Origin: an uncultured Pseudomonadota bacterium
Lineage (GTDB): Bacteria; Pseudomonadota; Alphaproteobacteria; Rs-D84
Length of the DNA: 17,740 bases
Direction of reading: 5' to 3'
NCBI GenBank assembly: GCA_902776515.1
Contig: CACYQE010000018.1
Coordinates: 1 to 17,740, forward strand
The notes beneath the pieces are model-generated. The model had not been told where the DNA came from. It was given only the letters and a program-made list of their open reading frames with translations, and ran no database searches. The position numbers were made by a program, and so were the translations under genes. Below, piece by piece: positions 5,571 through 12,603 of this stretch; the stretch's first letter is position 1; the number at the start of each line of letters is the position of its first letter.

Positions 5571-5838
5571 ATGGTTGATTCAAAATCATTTGCAACACCG
5601 GACGGCGAAAGTATTCGGTCATAGCCTTGCCGTTGATGGTGATGTTGCCCTTGCCCGGCATCAAATATACACGTGCAACAGAATCTTTACGTTTGCCAGT
5701 TGTGCAAATCGCACCAGACAAATTCGGTTTTGCGACCACTTTTGTCGCCTTGGATGCCGCAGCCTTGGTTGCAGGAGCGGACTTTTTAACAGTTGTCGCC
5801 TTTTTTGTGGCGGTTGTTTTCTTTGTCGTAGTAGCCAT
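5461..5838 (-). CDS. rpsI: 30S ribosomal protein S9, N-terminal piece (frameshifted)
   Basis: Residues 1-98 are S9: a Lys/Ala/Thr-rich extension (about 40 residues, common in alphaproteobacteria), then GKRKDSVARVYLMPGKGNI, EYFRRPVLQMILNQPFEITNRTGAY. After Tyr98 (5542-5544) the frame leaves the family and reads 27 unrelated residues, while the true continuation VMGGGLSGQ starts one base later in another frame. Family members have about five residues (a DV.VT-like strand) between these points, so the likely cause is loss of about 14 nt rather than a single-base change. The junction lies in a TTATGG-TTATGG duplication. The start ATG overlaps the rplM stop by one base (TAATG), indicating translational coupling. 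S9 is essential, so either an intact copy exists or this is an assembly error. Confidence 0.92.
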   Translation of the reverse strand: MATTTKKTTATKKATTVKKSAPATKAAASKATKVVAKPNLSGAICTTGKRKDSVARVYLMPGKGNITINGKAMTEYFRRPVLQMILNQPFEITNRTGAYGYGWWPVRSGRCGKTRYFQGTGKGRG

Positions 5839-6311
5839 TATTCGCCCCTTTTGTTTTTACGGTTCAATCCAGCAAAATCAATAACAACCGGATTTTGTGC
5901 GGCGTGTTTGTGTTCAGCACCCGCATATACGTGCAATTTTGTTAAACGCTTGTCAGCCAATGCAACAGCCGTCCGGCGACCCATCATGCGTTTTACCGCG
6001 TTTTTAACCAACAATGTTGGTTTTTCCGCACGCATTTGACCCAATGTGCGTTCCTTGATTCCGCCAGGATATGTGGTGTGCCAATAGAATTTTGTTTTAT
6101 CGGCCTTGGTCCCGGATAATGCAACCCGGTCCGCGTTAATAATGATTACATGGTCGCCGCAATCCATGTTCGGTGTCCATGTGGCTTTGTTTTTGCCACG
6201 CAAGATGTTCGCAGTATATGCCGCCAAACGTCCCAACGTGCAATCAGTTGCGTCAATCAGATACCATTTGGCCTCTAATTCGCACTTTTTTAACGATTTT
6301 GTCGCTGCCAT
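5838..6311 (-). CDS. rplM: 50S ribosomal protein L13
   Basis: A complete L13 of 157 residues. Recognisable are the N-terminal WYLIDATDCTLGRLAAYTANILRGK, the DHVIIINADRVALSG strand, YWHTTYPGGIKERT, and the C-terminal LHVYAGAEHKHAAQNP. L13 binds 23S rRNA early in 50S assembly, and its transcription with S9 is conserved across bacteria. The start ATG (6309-6311) has AAAGG about 11 nt upstream; the stop overlaps the start of rpsI by one base. No oddities are visible, in contrast to its partner rpsI. Confidence 0.97.
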   Translation of the reverse strand: MAATKSLKKCELEAKWYLIDATDCTLGRLAAYTANILRGKNKATWTPNMDCGDHVIIINADRVALSGTKADKTKFYWHTTYPGGIKERTLGQMRAEKPTLLVKNAVKRMMGRRTAVALADKRLTKLHVYAGAEHKHAAQNPVVIDFAGLNRKNKRGE

Positions 6312-6349
6312 TTTTGTTTTACCTTTATGTTAATTAAAAAGTTCGCCCT

Positions 6350-6378
6350 ATTATGTCGCAACCCGGCGGAAATGTCAA
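6350..6378 (-). promoter_or_regulatory. Sigma-70 promoter of rplM-rpsI
   Basis: On the minus strand a perfect -35 TTGACA (6373-6378), a 17-nt spacer and a near-consensus -10 CATAAT (6350-6355). About 39 nt separate the -10 from the rplM ATG. It lies in the divergent gap shared with leuS. Confidence 0.75.
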
Positions 6379-6435
6379 GAAAAATCAATATGGTAAAATA
6401 ATACCGTATAAAAAAGAGCCGAAAACACAAAAAAC

Positions 6436-6464
6436 TTGCATATTTCGTGTTTTTTTGGTAACTT
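6436..6464 (+). promoter_or_regulatory. Possible promoter of leuS
   Basis: TTGCAT (6436-6441) and TAACTT (6459-6464) are separated by 17 nt on plus, about 33 nt before the ATG. Both hexamers are imperfect. The leuS ribosome binding site GGAG (6487-6490) is clear, 7 nt before the ATG. Confidence 0.4.
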
Positions 6465-6497
6465 GACCCCCGCAGATTTTATAACAGGAGTATCAAA

Positions 6498-8750
6498 ATG
6501 GCGACCGATGATATCAAAAAAATTATAGAGCGTGAGGCAAAATGGCAAAAACGTTGGCGTGACGCACGTGCGTTCGTGCCGAAAAACGATGGTTCAAAGC
6601 CAAAATACTATAATTTGATAGAATTCCCTTTCCCAAGTGGTTCGGGTTTGCATGTCGGTCACATGTTGCCTTATACTGGAATGGATGTTATGGCACGATA
6701 CAAACGTATGCGTGGGTTTGATGTTTTGTTTCCAATAGGATATGATTCTATGGGAATTTCTTCCGAAAAATATGCTACAAAAATCGGTAAACATCCACGT
6801 GATTCTGTTGCGGAATTGATAAATATTTTTGAAAAAGATATTTCTGTTATGGGATTGTCTTTTGACCCGGAATCCAAAATCGCAACATCTGATCCTGAAT
6901 ATATCAAATGGACCCAGTGGATGTTTATCCAATTTTTCAAGGCGGGATTGGCATATAAATCTGAATTGCCTATGAATTGGTGTCCAAATTGCAGAACAAA
7001 TCTTACCAATGAGGAGTTGGAGGATGGTTGTTGTGAACGCTGTCATGGTCCGGTTGAAAAGAAAATGAAATTACAATGGAATTTGGCGATAACCAAGTAT
7101 GCTGATCGTTTGATTGATGATTTGGCGTTGGTTGATTACCCTGAAAAAGTAAAAACGATGCAAATCAATTGGATTGGTCGTTCGTATGGTGCAGATGTAG
7201 ATTTTCGTGTCGGCGATGACGTTATGACGGTTTATACAACGCGCGTTGATACCATATTTGGTGTGACGTTCTGTGTTGTTGCCCCAGAACATAAATTGGT
7301 GAAAAAATGGCTTGATGAAGGAAAGATAAAAAATGCTGATGCGGCACGCGAATATATTGCGGCGGCCAAGGCGAAATCTGAAATTGAACGCACTGATGCC
7401 ACCAAGGACAAGACCGGTGTTAAATTGGACGGCGTTATGGCAAAAAATCCGTTTAATAATAAAGATGTTCCAATCTTTATTTCTGACTATGTGTTGGCGG
7501 ATTATGGTTTTGGTGCGATTATGGCGGTGCCGGCACACGATTCACGCGACTGGGACTTTGCCAAGAAATTTGGTTTGGAAATTATTCCGGTTTTGGCGGG
7601 TGGCGAACCTGATAAAGTTTACGAAGGTGATGGAACGCATATAAATTCGTCTTTCTTGGACGGTATGGACAAAGAAACGGCTATTGCGGCCGCCATAAAA
7701 TACGGAACCGAACACGGCTTTGCACGTGGTACCAAGAAATATAAATTAAAAGATTGGGGCTTTTCTCGTCAAATGTATTGGGGTGAGCCAATCCCAATGG
7801 TCTATTGTGAAAAATGTGGTTGGCAACCAATTAACGAGTCTGAATTGCCGTTGTTGCAACCACACATGGATGACTATAAACCGACCGATACGGGCGAGAG
7901 TCCGTTGGCACGTGCAACAGATTGGATAAAAACAACGTGTCCTTGTTGTGGTGCACCGGCGAAACGTGAAACAGATACTATGCCACAATGGGCGGGGTCG
8001 TCGTGGTATTTTATGCGGTATTTGGATTCTAAAAACGATAAAGAATTTTGTAGCCGTAGCCAGTTGGATAAATGGATGCCTGTAGATCATTATAATGGCG
8101 GTATGGAACATACGACACGTCACCTGCTCTATTCACGTTTTTGGTATAAAGCGTTATCTGATTTAGGTTATGTTCCGGGGGTTGAACCATATAAAAAACG
8201 TACTAGTAACGGCTTGATTATGGGGCCAGATGGTCAAAAAATGTCAAAATCGCGTGGTAATGTTGTGCCATCGTCCGATGTTGTCGCACGTGCAGGTGCA
8301 GATGCATGTCGTATGGCTATTCTTTATTTGGCACCTTGGGAACAAAATAATATGAAATTTAATACTGCGATTTCGGGCATGATGGAATTTATCAATGCGT
8401 TTCCGGGCGGCAAAATGCCACGCCGTGCGTATGAAATCTTGATTCAAATGCTGAACCCATTCGCACCACATTTGACCGAAGAAATGTGGGAAAAGTTGGG
8501 ACATACCGATATGTTGGTGTTCGAACCATGGCCAACGTTTGACGCGTCAAAGTTGGTTGCAACCACAACAATCTTTGCAGTCACCGTAAATGGTAAACGT
8601 GTTGGCGAATTTACTGCGAATGTTGATGCGGGTAATGACGATTTGGTTGCGATGGCTAAAAACACCGCCACCCGCCAATTAACCGGTGCCGAAATCATTA
8701 AAACCATAGTAGTGCCAAAGAAATTGGTAAATTTTGTGGTGAAAAAGTGA
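6498..8750 (+). CDS. leuS: Leucyl-tRNA synthetase, with an internal loss in the anticodon-binding domain
   Basis: LeuRS charges tRNA-Leu. The class I signatures are present: HVGH at residues 52-55 and KMSKS at 581-585. The CP1 editing domain is intact (YTTRVDTIFGVTF, AIMAVPAHDSRDWDFA), and two Cys clusters occur (WCPNCRT...CCERC; YCEKC...CPCC). The C-terminal domain (VTVNGKRVGEF...VVPKKLVNFVV) is complete. At about residues 616-620, WEQN runs straight into MKFNTAIS; family members have about 70-90 residues between these points, covering the first helices of the anticodon-binding bundle. The protein is 750 residues against a usual 820-870. The frame is kept. The region around FPIGYDSMGISSEKYA departs from the common PMGWDAFGLPAENYA. 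GGAG ribosome binding site; own terminator. Confidence 0.95.
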   Translation: MATDDIKKIIEREAKWQKRWRDARAFVPKNDGSKPKYYNLIEFPFPSGSGLHVGHMLPYTGMDVMARYKRMRGFDVLFPIGYDSMGISSEKYATKIGKHPRDSVAELINIFEKDISVMGLSFDPESKIATSDPEYIKWTQWMFIQFFKAGLAYKSELPMNWCPNCRTNLTNEELEDGCCERCHGPVEKKMKLQWNLAITKYADRLIDDLALVDYPEKVKTMQINWIGRSYGADVDFRVGDDVMTVYTTRVDTIFGVTFCVVAPEHKLVKKWLDEGKIKNADAAREYIAAAKAKSEIERTDATKDKTGVKLDGVMAKNPFNNKDVPIFISDYVLADYGFGAIMAVPAHDSRDWDFAKKFGLEIIPVLAGGEPDKVYEGDGTHINSSFLDGMDKETAIAAAIKYGTEHGFARGTKKYKLKDWGFSRQMYWGEPIPMVYCEKCGWQPINESELPLLQPHMDDYKPTDTGESPLARATDWIKTTCPCCGAPAKRETDTMPQWAGSSWYFMRYLDSKNDKEFCSRSQLDKWMPVDHYNGGMEHTTRHLLYSRFWYKALSDLGYVPGVEPYKKRTSNGLIMGPDGQKMSKSRGNVVPSSDVVARAGADACRMAILYLAPWEQNNMKFNTAISGMMEFINAFPGGKMPRRAYEILIQMLNPFAPHLTEEMWEKLGHTDMLVFEPWPTFDASKLVATTTIFAVTVNGKRVGEFTANVDAGNDDLVAMAKNTATRQLTGAEIIKTIVVPKKLVNFVVKK

Positions 8751-8778
8751 TTAGTGGTTTGTGGTTAGCGTTTAGTGA

Positions 8779-8805
8779 AACCGCCCGTTTGGGCGGTTGT
8801 TTTTT
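8779..8805 (+). terminator. Rho-independent terminator of leuS
   Basis: An 8-bp stem AACCGCCC (8779-8786) / GGGCGGTT (8791-8798) with a 4-nt loop, followed by a T-rich run on plus. It lies just beyond the stop of the opposing minus-strand gene and may also weakly stop that operon. Confidence 0.85.
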
Positions 8806-8806
8806 C

Positions 8807-9766
8807 TTATTTTGATTTGCTTTGTAATAAATCTGGAAATGGAAAAATATCAATTATGTGTTTTTCTTGAAGTTGGTTTAATGCGTTCTTTTTATCTTGT
8901 TCTGATAAGTGACTTTCCATAATTTGAATTGTTGCACAGGGGGTTATGCTATAACACTTATCACAAAAGAAATCTATGTTATTTTCGTCATGTTCTGGGG
9001 AATTTTTTTCTTTTTCTGTTTCTAGATTTTTAATAAATTGTTTGGTTAGATTGATTTGATGTTTGATAGCACATAAAATTTTTTGGTTCGGATGTGGGAT
9101 ATAACGTGTAAAAAATCTTATATCGGTTACAGGGAATGTGTGTGCAATAGCAGTTAATAAGACGTTTTCGCTGGGATGTTTAATGTTTTTTAAAACTGGT
9201 ACGCCATGGGCTTTTACTGCGGCTATTTTTACGGCTTCACACGGTTTTTTTATATATTTTATCCCATCAAAATAGCCCATAACATGAATTTTTTGCATTT
9301 GAATTGTTGGTTTTTCAATTTTGGTTATTAAATCTGGTGTTTCAATAGAATTACTTAGTGCCAATAGTTTTTGTTTGTTGGTTGGTTTTGATATGTGTAT
9401 GATAGCCTGTCCTGCGGTTTCGAGTGCCGCATTAATAACAGCATCCGATGGGTGTTTTAATAAACCTAAAAGGTCACCATGATTATCCTTTTGGACGGCG
9501 GCTATTTTGACAGAATCTGGAATTTCTTCTTCGGGGAGTATTTCAAGAAAAGCTGGAAGACAAAAGCTATTAATATATTTAACACTCCATAGCATAAATT
9601 CAGGAGTGCATTCTTCTTTGGGTATTAATCCATTTTCAATACGAAATTTAAGCCAATCATTCAAGTCGCCAAGGTCCAATAACTGACGACCTAGACAATA
9701 TTTGTAATATGTTAAATCATAGTCTATTGAATGTTTTTTATATATGATATGATGTGTATCGTCCAA
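8807..9766 (-). CDS. Helical-repeat protein with DUF4116-like units
   Basis: A 319-residue soluble protein with no signal peptide. It contains several units of about 23 residues following P..AV..AA[VL]...G......I.KH: residues 83-105 (PDSVKIAAV), 106-128 (PSDAVINAAL), 175-197 (PCEAVKIAAVKAHG) and 198-220 (PSENVLLTAI), with a weaker one after 224. This resembles the DUF4116/variant HEAT-like repeats of alphaproteobacteria, which form alpha-solenoid binding surfaces. A CDKC motif lies in the C-terminal quarter. The start is a TTG (9764-9766) with AGGA seven bases upstream. It begins 24 nt after the rpiB stop and is probably the last gene of the operon. Function unknown; binding of protein or nucleic acid is a guess. 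Confidence 0.7.
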   Translation of the reverse strand: MDDTHHIIYKKHSIDYDLTYYKYCLGRQLLDLGDLNDWLKFRIENGLIPKEECTPEFMLWSVKYINSFCLPAFLEILPEEEIPDSVKIAAVQKDNHGDLLGLLKHPSDAVINAALETAGQAIIHISKPTNKQKLLALSNSIETPDLITKIEKPTIQMQKIHVMGYFDGIKYIKKPCEAVKIAAVKAHGVPVLKNIKHPSENVLLTAIAHTFPVTDIRFFTRYIPHPNQKILCAIKHQINLTKQFIKNLETEKEKNSPEHDENNIDFFCDKCYSITPCATIQIMESHLSEQDKKNALNQLQEKHIIDIFPFPDLLQSKSK

Positions 9767-9790
9767 AGGTGTTTCCTGAAGCTATTAATG

Positions 9791-10240
9791 TCATGAAATC
9801 TTTTCAATTCTGCGGCGGCGTTTTTCAGAGTTATCAAATGGGCTTTCTAAAAAAGCCTGGGCACACAGGAACGCCATTTCAATATCTATATCATCGGCCC
9901 CCAGTGCCAAAACGTTTATATCATCGTGGAAACGATCATCGCGTGCCTGGTCCGGGCGGTCACAGCGTGACGCACGAATATGGCGATAGCGATTTGCGGC
10001 AATCTGTACCCCGGCACCCGTGCCACATACTAAAATTCCACGAACATCGTCATCAGTATCCAACATTGCGTCCGCCAAGTTTTTTGCAACATCCGGGAAA
10101 TCAACTGGTGTATTCAAATCATCGGTCCCCAGGTTTACAACGTTATATCCGGCGGCACTTAACATTTCAATTAAATACAATTTTAACCCTACCCCACGAT
10201 GATCGGCGGCGATAAAAACTTTTGATATTGTTTTGTTCAT
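9791..10240 (-). CDS. rpiB: Ribose-5-phosphate isomerase B (RpiB/LacAB family)
   Basis: Interconverts ribose 5-phosphate and ribulose 5-phosphate in the pentose phosphate pathway. The family landmarks are present: AADHRG at residues 11-16, VVNLGTDD, VDFPDVAKN, the active-site Cys72 in CGTGAGVQIAAN, and HDDINVLALGA near residue 105, corresponding to the conserved His/Asn loop. The length of 149 residues is normal. The C-terminal half (CDRPDQARDDRFHDD) is somewhat divergent, so a related sugar-phosphate isomerase activity is possible. ATG start with AAGGA inside the end of the bactofilin gene; only one base separates the two genes. Confidence 0.92.
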   Translation of the reverse strand: MNKTISKVFIAADHRGVGLKLYLIEMLSAAGYNVVNLGTDDLNTPVDFPDVAKNLADAMLDTDDDVRGILVCGTGAGVQIAANRYRHIRASRCDRPDQARDDRFHDDINVLALGADDIDIEMAFLCAQAFLESPFDNSEKRRRRIEKIS

Positions 10241-10241
10241 T

Positions 10242-10595
10242 TTATTTATCCTTGGTATCTTTGCGTTTTGCTAATTTACATTCTAATCCGGTGTTCCCTG
10301 TGATGTTTAATGTGCGATATGTTAATACGCCGGTCATTCTTGCATGACTGAACACGTTTGCCGTATCAACAGTTGCGGGCCCGGTTAATGTTCCGTGCAG
10401 GAATAATGTTTCGGCATTTATTTTGCCTTCGACCAATCCGCCACGACCAATGACCACAGTTTCAGCAACGATATCGCCAACAACATGACCATGAATTTGA
10501 ACATTGTGGTCAGTATTTATGTTGCCGGTCATCTTACAGCCAGCCCCAATAATTGTTGGGGATGTTTTTTCGTCTGCGTTTGTGAATGCCAACAT
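10242..10595 (-). CDS. Bactofilin
   Basis: A 117-residue bactofilin, a polymer-forming cytoskeletal protein built as a right-handed beta-helix. The core shows the expected hexad-like rise: TIIGAGCKMTGNI, NVQIHGHVVGDIVAETVVIGRGGLVEGKI, LFLHGTLTGP, ARMTGVLTYRTLNI. Short flexible ends flank it, the C-terminal one Lys-rich. Bactofilins typically bind the membrane and recruit peptidoglycan hydrolases; the gene directly upstream encodes such an M23 peptidase, 10 nt away, with GGAG as ribosome binding site. A role in local wall remodelling or cell shape is inferred from this pairing. Confidence 0.92.
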   Translation of the reverse strand: MLAFTNADEKTSPTIIGAGCKMTGNINTDHNVQIHGHVVGDIVAETVVIGRGGLVEGKINAETLFLHGTLTGPATVDTANVFSHARMTGVLTYRTLNITGNTGLECKLAKRKDTKDK

Positions 10596-10605
10596 TTTTT
10601 GCTCC

Positions 10606-11883
10606 TTATTCCTTTACGAATTTTTCTGGGTCGAACGGATTGCCCTTGTATCTAATTTCATAGTGTAAATGTGGTCCTGTTGAGCGTCCCGAAGAACCGC
10701 CCAACCCAACAATCGTTCCGGGACGAACCCAATCGCCACGAGATACTTTAATCTTTGACAAGTGGGCATACAATGTTGTGAAGCCAAGTCCGTGGTCAAT
10801 TTCCACTGTTGTTCCGTATCCAACACGTTCGCCGGCCGATATAACACGTCCCGGTGCCACGGCCATTAACTCGGTCCCTATTTTACCAGAAAAATCAACA
10901 CCTTTGTGCTTTTTCGGTGCCCCGGTAAATGGGTCTTTGCGCATACCGTATTTAGACGTTATGTTAACCTTGGCAACAGGTGCCCCCAGTGGCAGAATAC
11001 GTCTTAATTTGTTTAATCCATTCCATAACGTCAGGTTGTCGGCCAATTTTTGATATTTTTCATCCAAACCTTTGTCTATTTCCAACGGGTTAAATACCGA
11101 ACCAACCAATTGACTTGAAAACTTATTCGCGTTTGTTATCAGTGTTTCTTGGCTGATTCCAAGTGTCGCAAACGTTCCGTTTATATTTTTTAAATCTGCA
11201 CGTAAATCAGCGATTTTTTCATTTGTTAATTTTGATACGGTTTCAATGATTTTGTTGTCTGTTTCTAATATTTTTGCAACAGTATCAACCATTTCGGCAT
11301 CGCGTTTTTTTAATTCATCATTTTCGGCACGGGTTAATTCGTATTCAACCGCCAAATCAGAAAATTTTGTATATTCAGGCGTATAATGTTCGTCTGTAAA
11401 CATTTCGGTAATACGAGTTTTCAAAAAGTCTAATTCACCCCACGTTTTAAGACGTTCGTTAATCAAATCTTCTTTTTGGGCATCGGTCAGTTTGTTGTCT
11501 TTTAATAATTTGTCGTCAATAACATTGATATTTTTTGTTAATTCGTTGTATTTGCCAAGGTATACCTGTAAATCGGTCATGTGTTGGGCGTATTTTGTCC
11601 GCATCTGTTCCAGCTGCATCGTTCTTTTTTGCAGCATAGGTCGATGATAAACGAACACGTATGTTGACCAAGTTGCCCATATAATCAAGCCCATTTTGGC
11701 ACAAAATTTTGTAAAACGCCAAAAACTACTCTGTTGGAAAGTATAAACATTACCACGTGGAACATCCATCACGGTAAATTCACGTGGCGGGAATATACGG
11801 CTTATAATACGCCACACCGCCCGAAAAGGTGATGTCATAAACGCCCATAGTGACGTAAAATATCTTGTTATAAAATTTATCAT
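10606..11883 (-). CDS. Membrane-anchored M23 family metallopeptidase (peptidoglycan hydrolase)
   Basis: 425 residues. A cytoplasmic N-terminus with amphipathic character is followed by one membrane segment (about residues 60-79, FCAKMGLIIWATWSTYVFVY). A long periplasmic coiled-coil region (about 85-270) comes next, and the C-terminal LytM domain follows. The zinc ligands are H326 and D330 (HKGVDF) and H407 (HLH, 405-407), with H374 in the YAHLS motif, so the site is complete and the enzyme should be active, unlike degenerate LytM regulators. It probably cleaves peptidoglycan cross-links. It overlaps the upstream methyltransferase by an ATGA and precedes the bactofilin, matching the known M23-bactofilin morphogenesis pairing. 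Confidence 0.92.
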   Translation of the reverse strand: MINFITRYFTSLWAFMTSPFRAVWRIISRIFPPREFTVMDVPRGNVYTFQQSSFWRFTKFCAKMGLIIWATWSTYVFVYHRPMLQKRTMQLEQMRTKYAQHMTDLQVYLGKYNELTKNINVIDDKLLKDNKLTDAQKEDLINERLKTWGELDFLKTRITEMFTDEHYTPEYTKFSDLAVEYELTRAENDELKKRDAEMVDTVAKILETDNKIIETVSKLTNEKIADLRADLKNINGTFATLGISQETLITNANKFSSQLVGSVFNPLEIDKGLDEKYQKLADNLTLWNGLNKLRRILPLGAPVAKVNITSKYGMRKDPFTGAPKKHKGVDFSGKIGTELMAVAPGRVISAGERVGYGTTVEIDHGLGFTTLYAHLSKIKVSRGDWVRPGTIVGLGGSSGRSTGPHLHYEIRYKGNPFDPEKFVKE

Positions 11884-12563
11884 AACCCTGACAGCATAGT
11901 CAAATAATCGTTAATAGTCAAGCCATCACGCAAAACAGCCTCGCAATTCATATTTATGCCCTGAAACATCTGGGTGTTGGCATGTGAACCAACAACAGCC
12001 GATATTAAAACGCGTTCGGCGGTATTTTTTGTGCTAAATAATGGCAATATTTTTATGTCGCCACAGTGTCTGTTGACTTCGGCAATAACGTCCGCGACCA
12101 CCCCTGCATCGACAATGGTCGCAAATGTACCGTTTGGTTTTACACGTGCAACACAACGCCGTGTCCATTGTCCAAGGTTGACATTGTGGTGTGCATTGTG
12201 TTTTGCGGGTGTGCCTTTGAAATATGGTGGATTAGTTACGACCAAATCAAACGTTTTGTCTGTTTGCCATGTCATAATATCTGCATTGACAAGTTCGGCG
12301 GTTTTGTTGTTTAAATGAAAGTTTGTGGCACATTCGTCCAACATTTCTTGGGAAACGTCAATTCCCGTGATTTCAATATGCGGCATACGTGATGCCAAAC
12401 ACAAAGCCACCCCGCCCGTCCCAATTCCTATATCCAATACGGTCAAAGGATGTTTTTCGGGCAAAGCCGCCAACCATACTGCATCAGATGTTGGATTATA
12501 TCGACCGCGTTTAATTTTAACACGTCCACCAAGCAAGGTAAAAATTTCTTGTTTTTCTGTCAT
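11880..12563 (-). CDS. TrmN6-like SAM-dependent methyltransferase
   Basis: 227 residues. A Rossmann methyltransferase with SAM motif I DIGIGTG (44-50), an acidic end of strand 2 (GID, 67-69), and the NPPY motif (111-114) that marks amino-methyltransferases acting on adenine or glutamine amides. The N-terminal GGRVKIKRGRYNPTSDAVWLAA matches the family that makes N6-methyladenosine-37 in tRNA-Val (TrmN6/YfiC). The substrate is inferred from family. The start is the ATG at 12561-12563; a TTG extension of 12 codons encodes a chance hydrophobic stretch. No strong ribosome binding site is visible. The ATGA overlap with the M23 gene indicates co-translation. It is the first gene of the operon. Confidence 0.85.
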   Translation of the reverse strand: MTEKQEIFTLLGGRVKIKRGRYNPTSDAVWLAALPEKHPLTVLDIGIGTGGVALCLASRMPHIEITGIDVSQEMLDECATNFHLNNKTAELVNADIMTWQTDKTFDLVVTNPPYFKGTPAKHNAHHNVNLGQWTRRCVARVKPNGTFATIVDAGVVADVIAEVNRHCGDIKILPLFSTKNTAERVLISAVVGSHANTQMFQGINMNCEAVLRDGLTINDYLTMLSGL

Positions 12564-12603
12564 GCCTATATATAATAACCTAATAAAAACAAAAGGCAAG
12601 TTT

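Noticed and set aside
12325..12603. 5' extension of the membrane-protein frame by 93 codons
   Set aside because: It runs through the coding region of the divergent methyltransferase and lacks the hydrophobic pattern; the ATG at 12604 has a good ribosome binding site.
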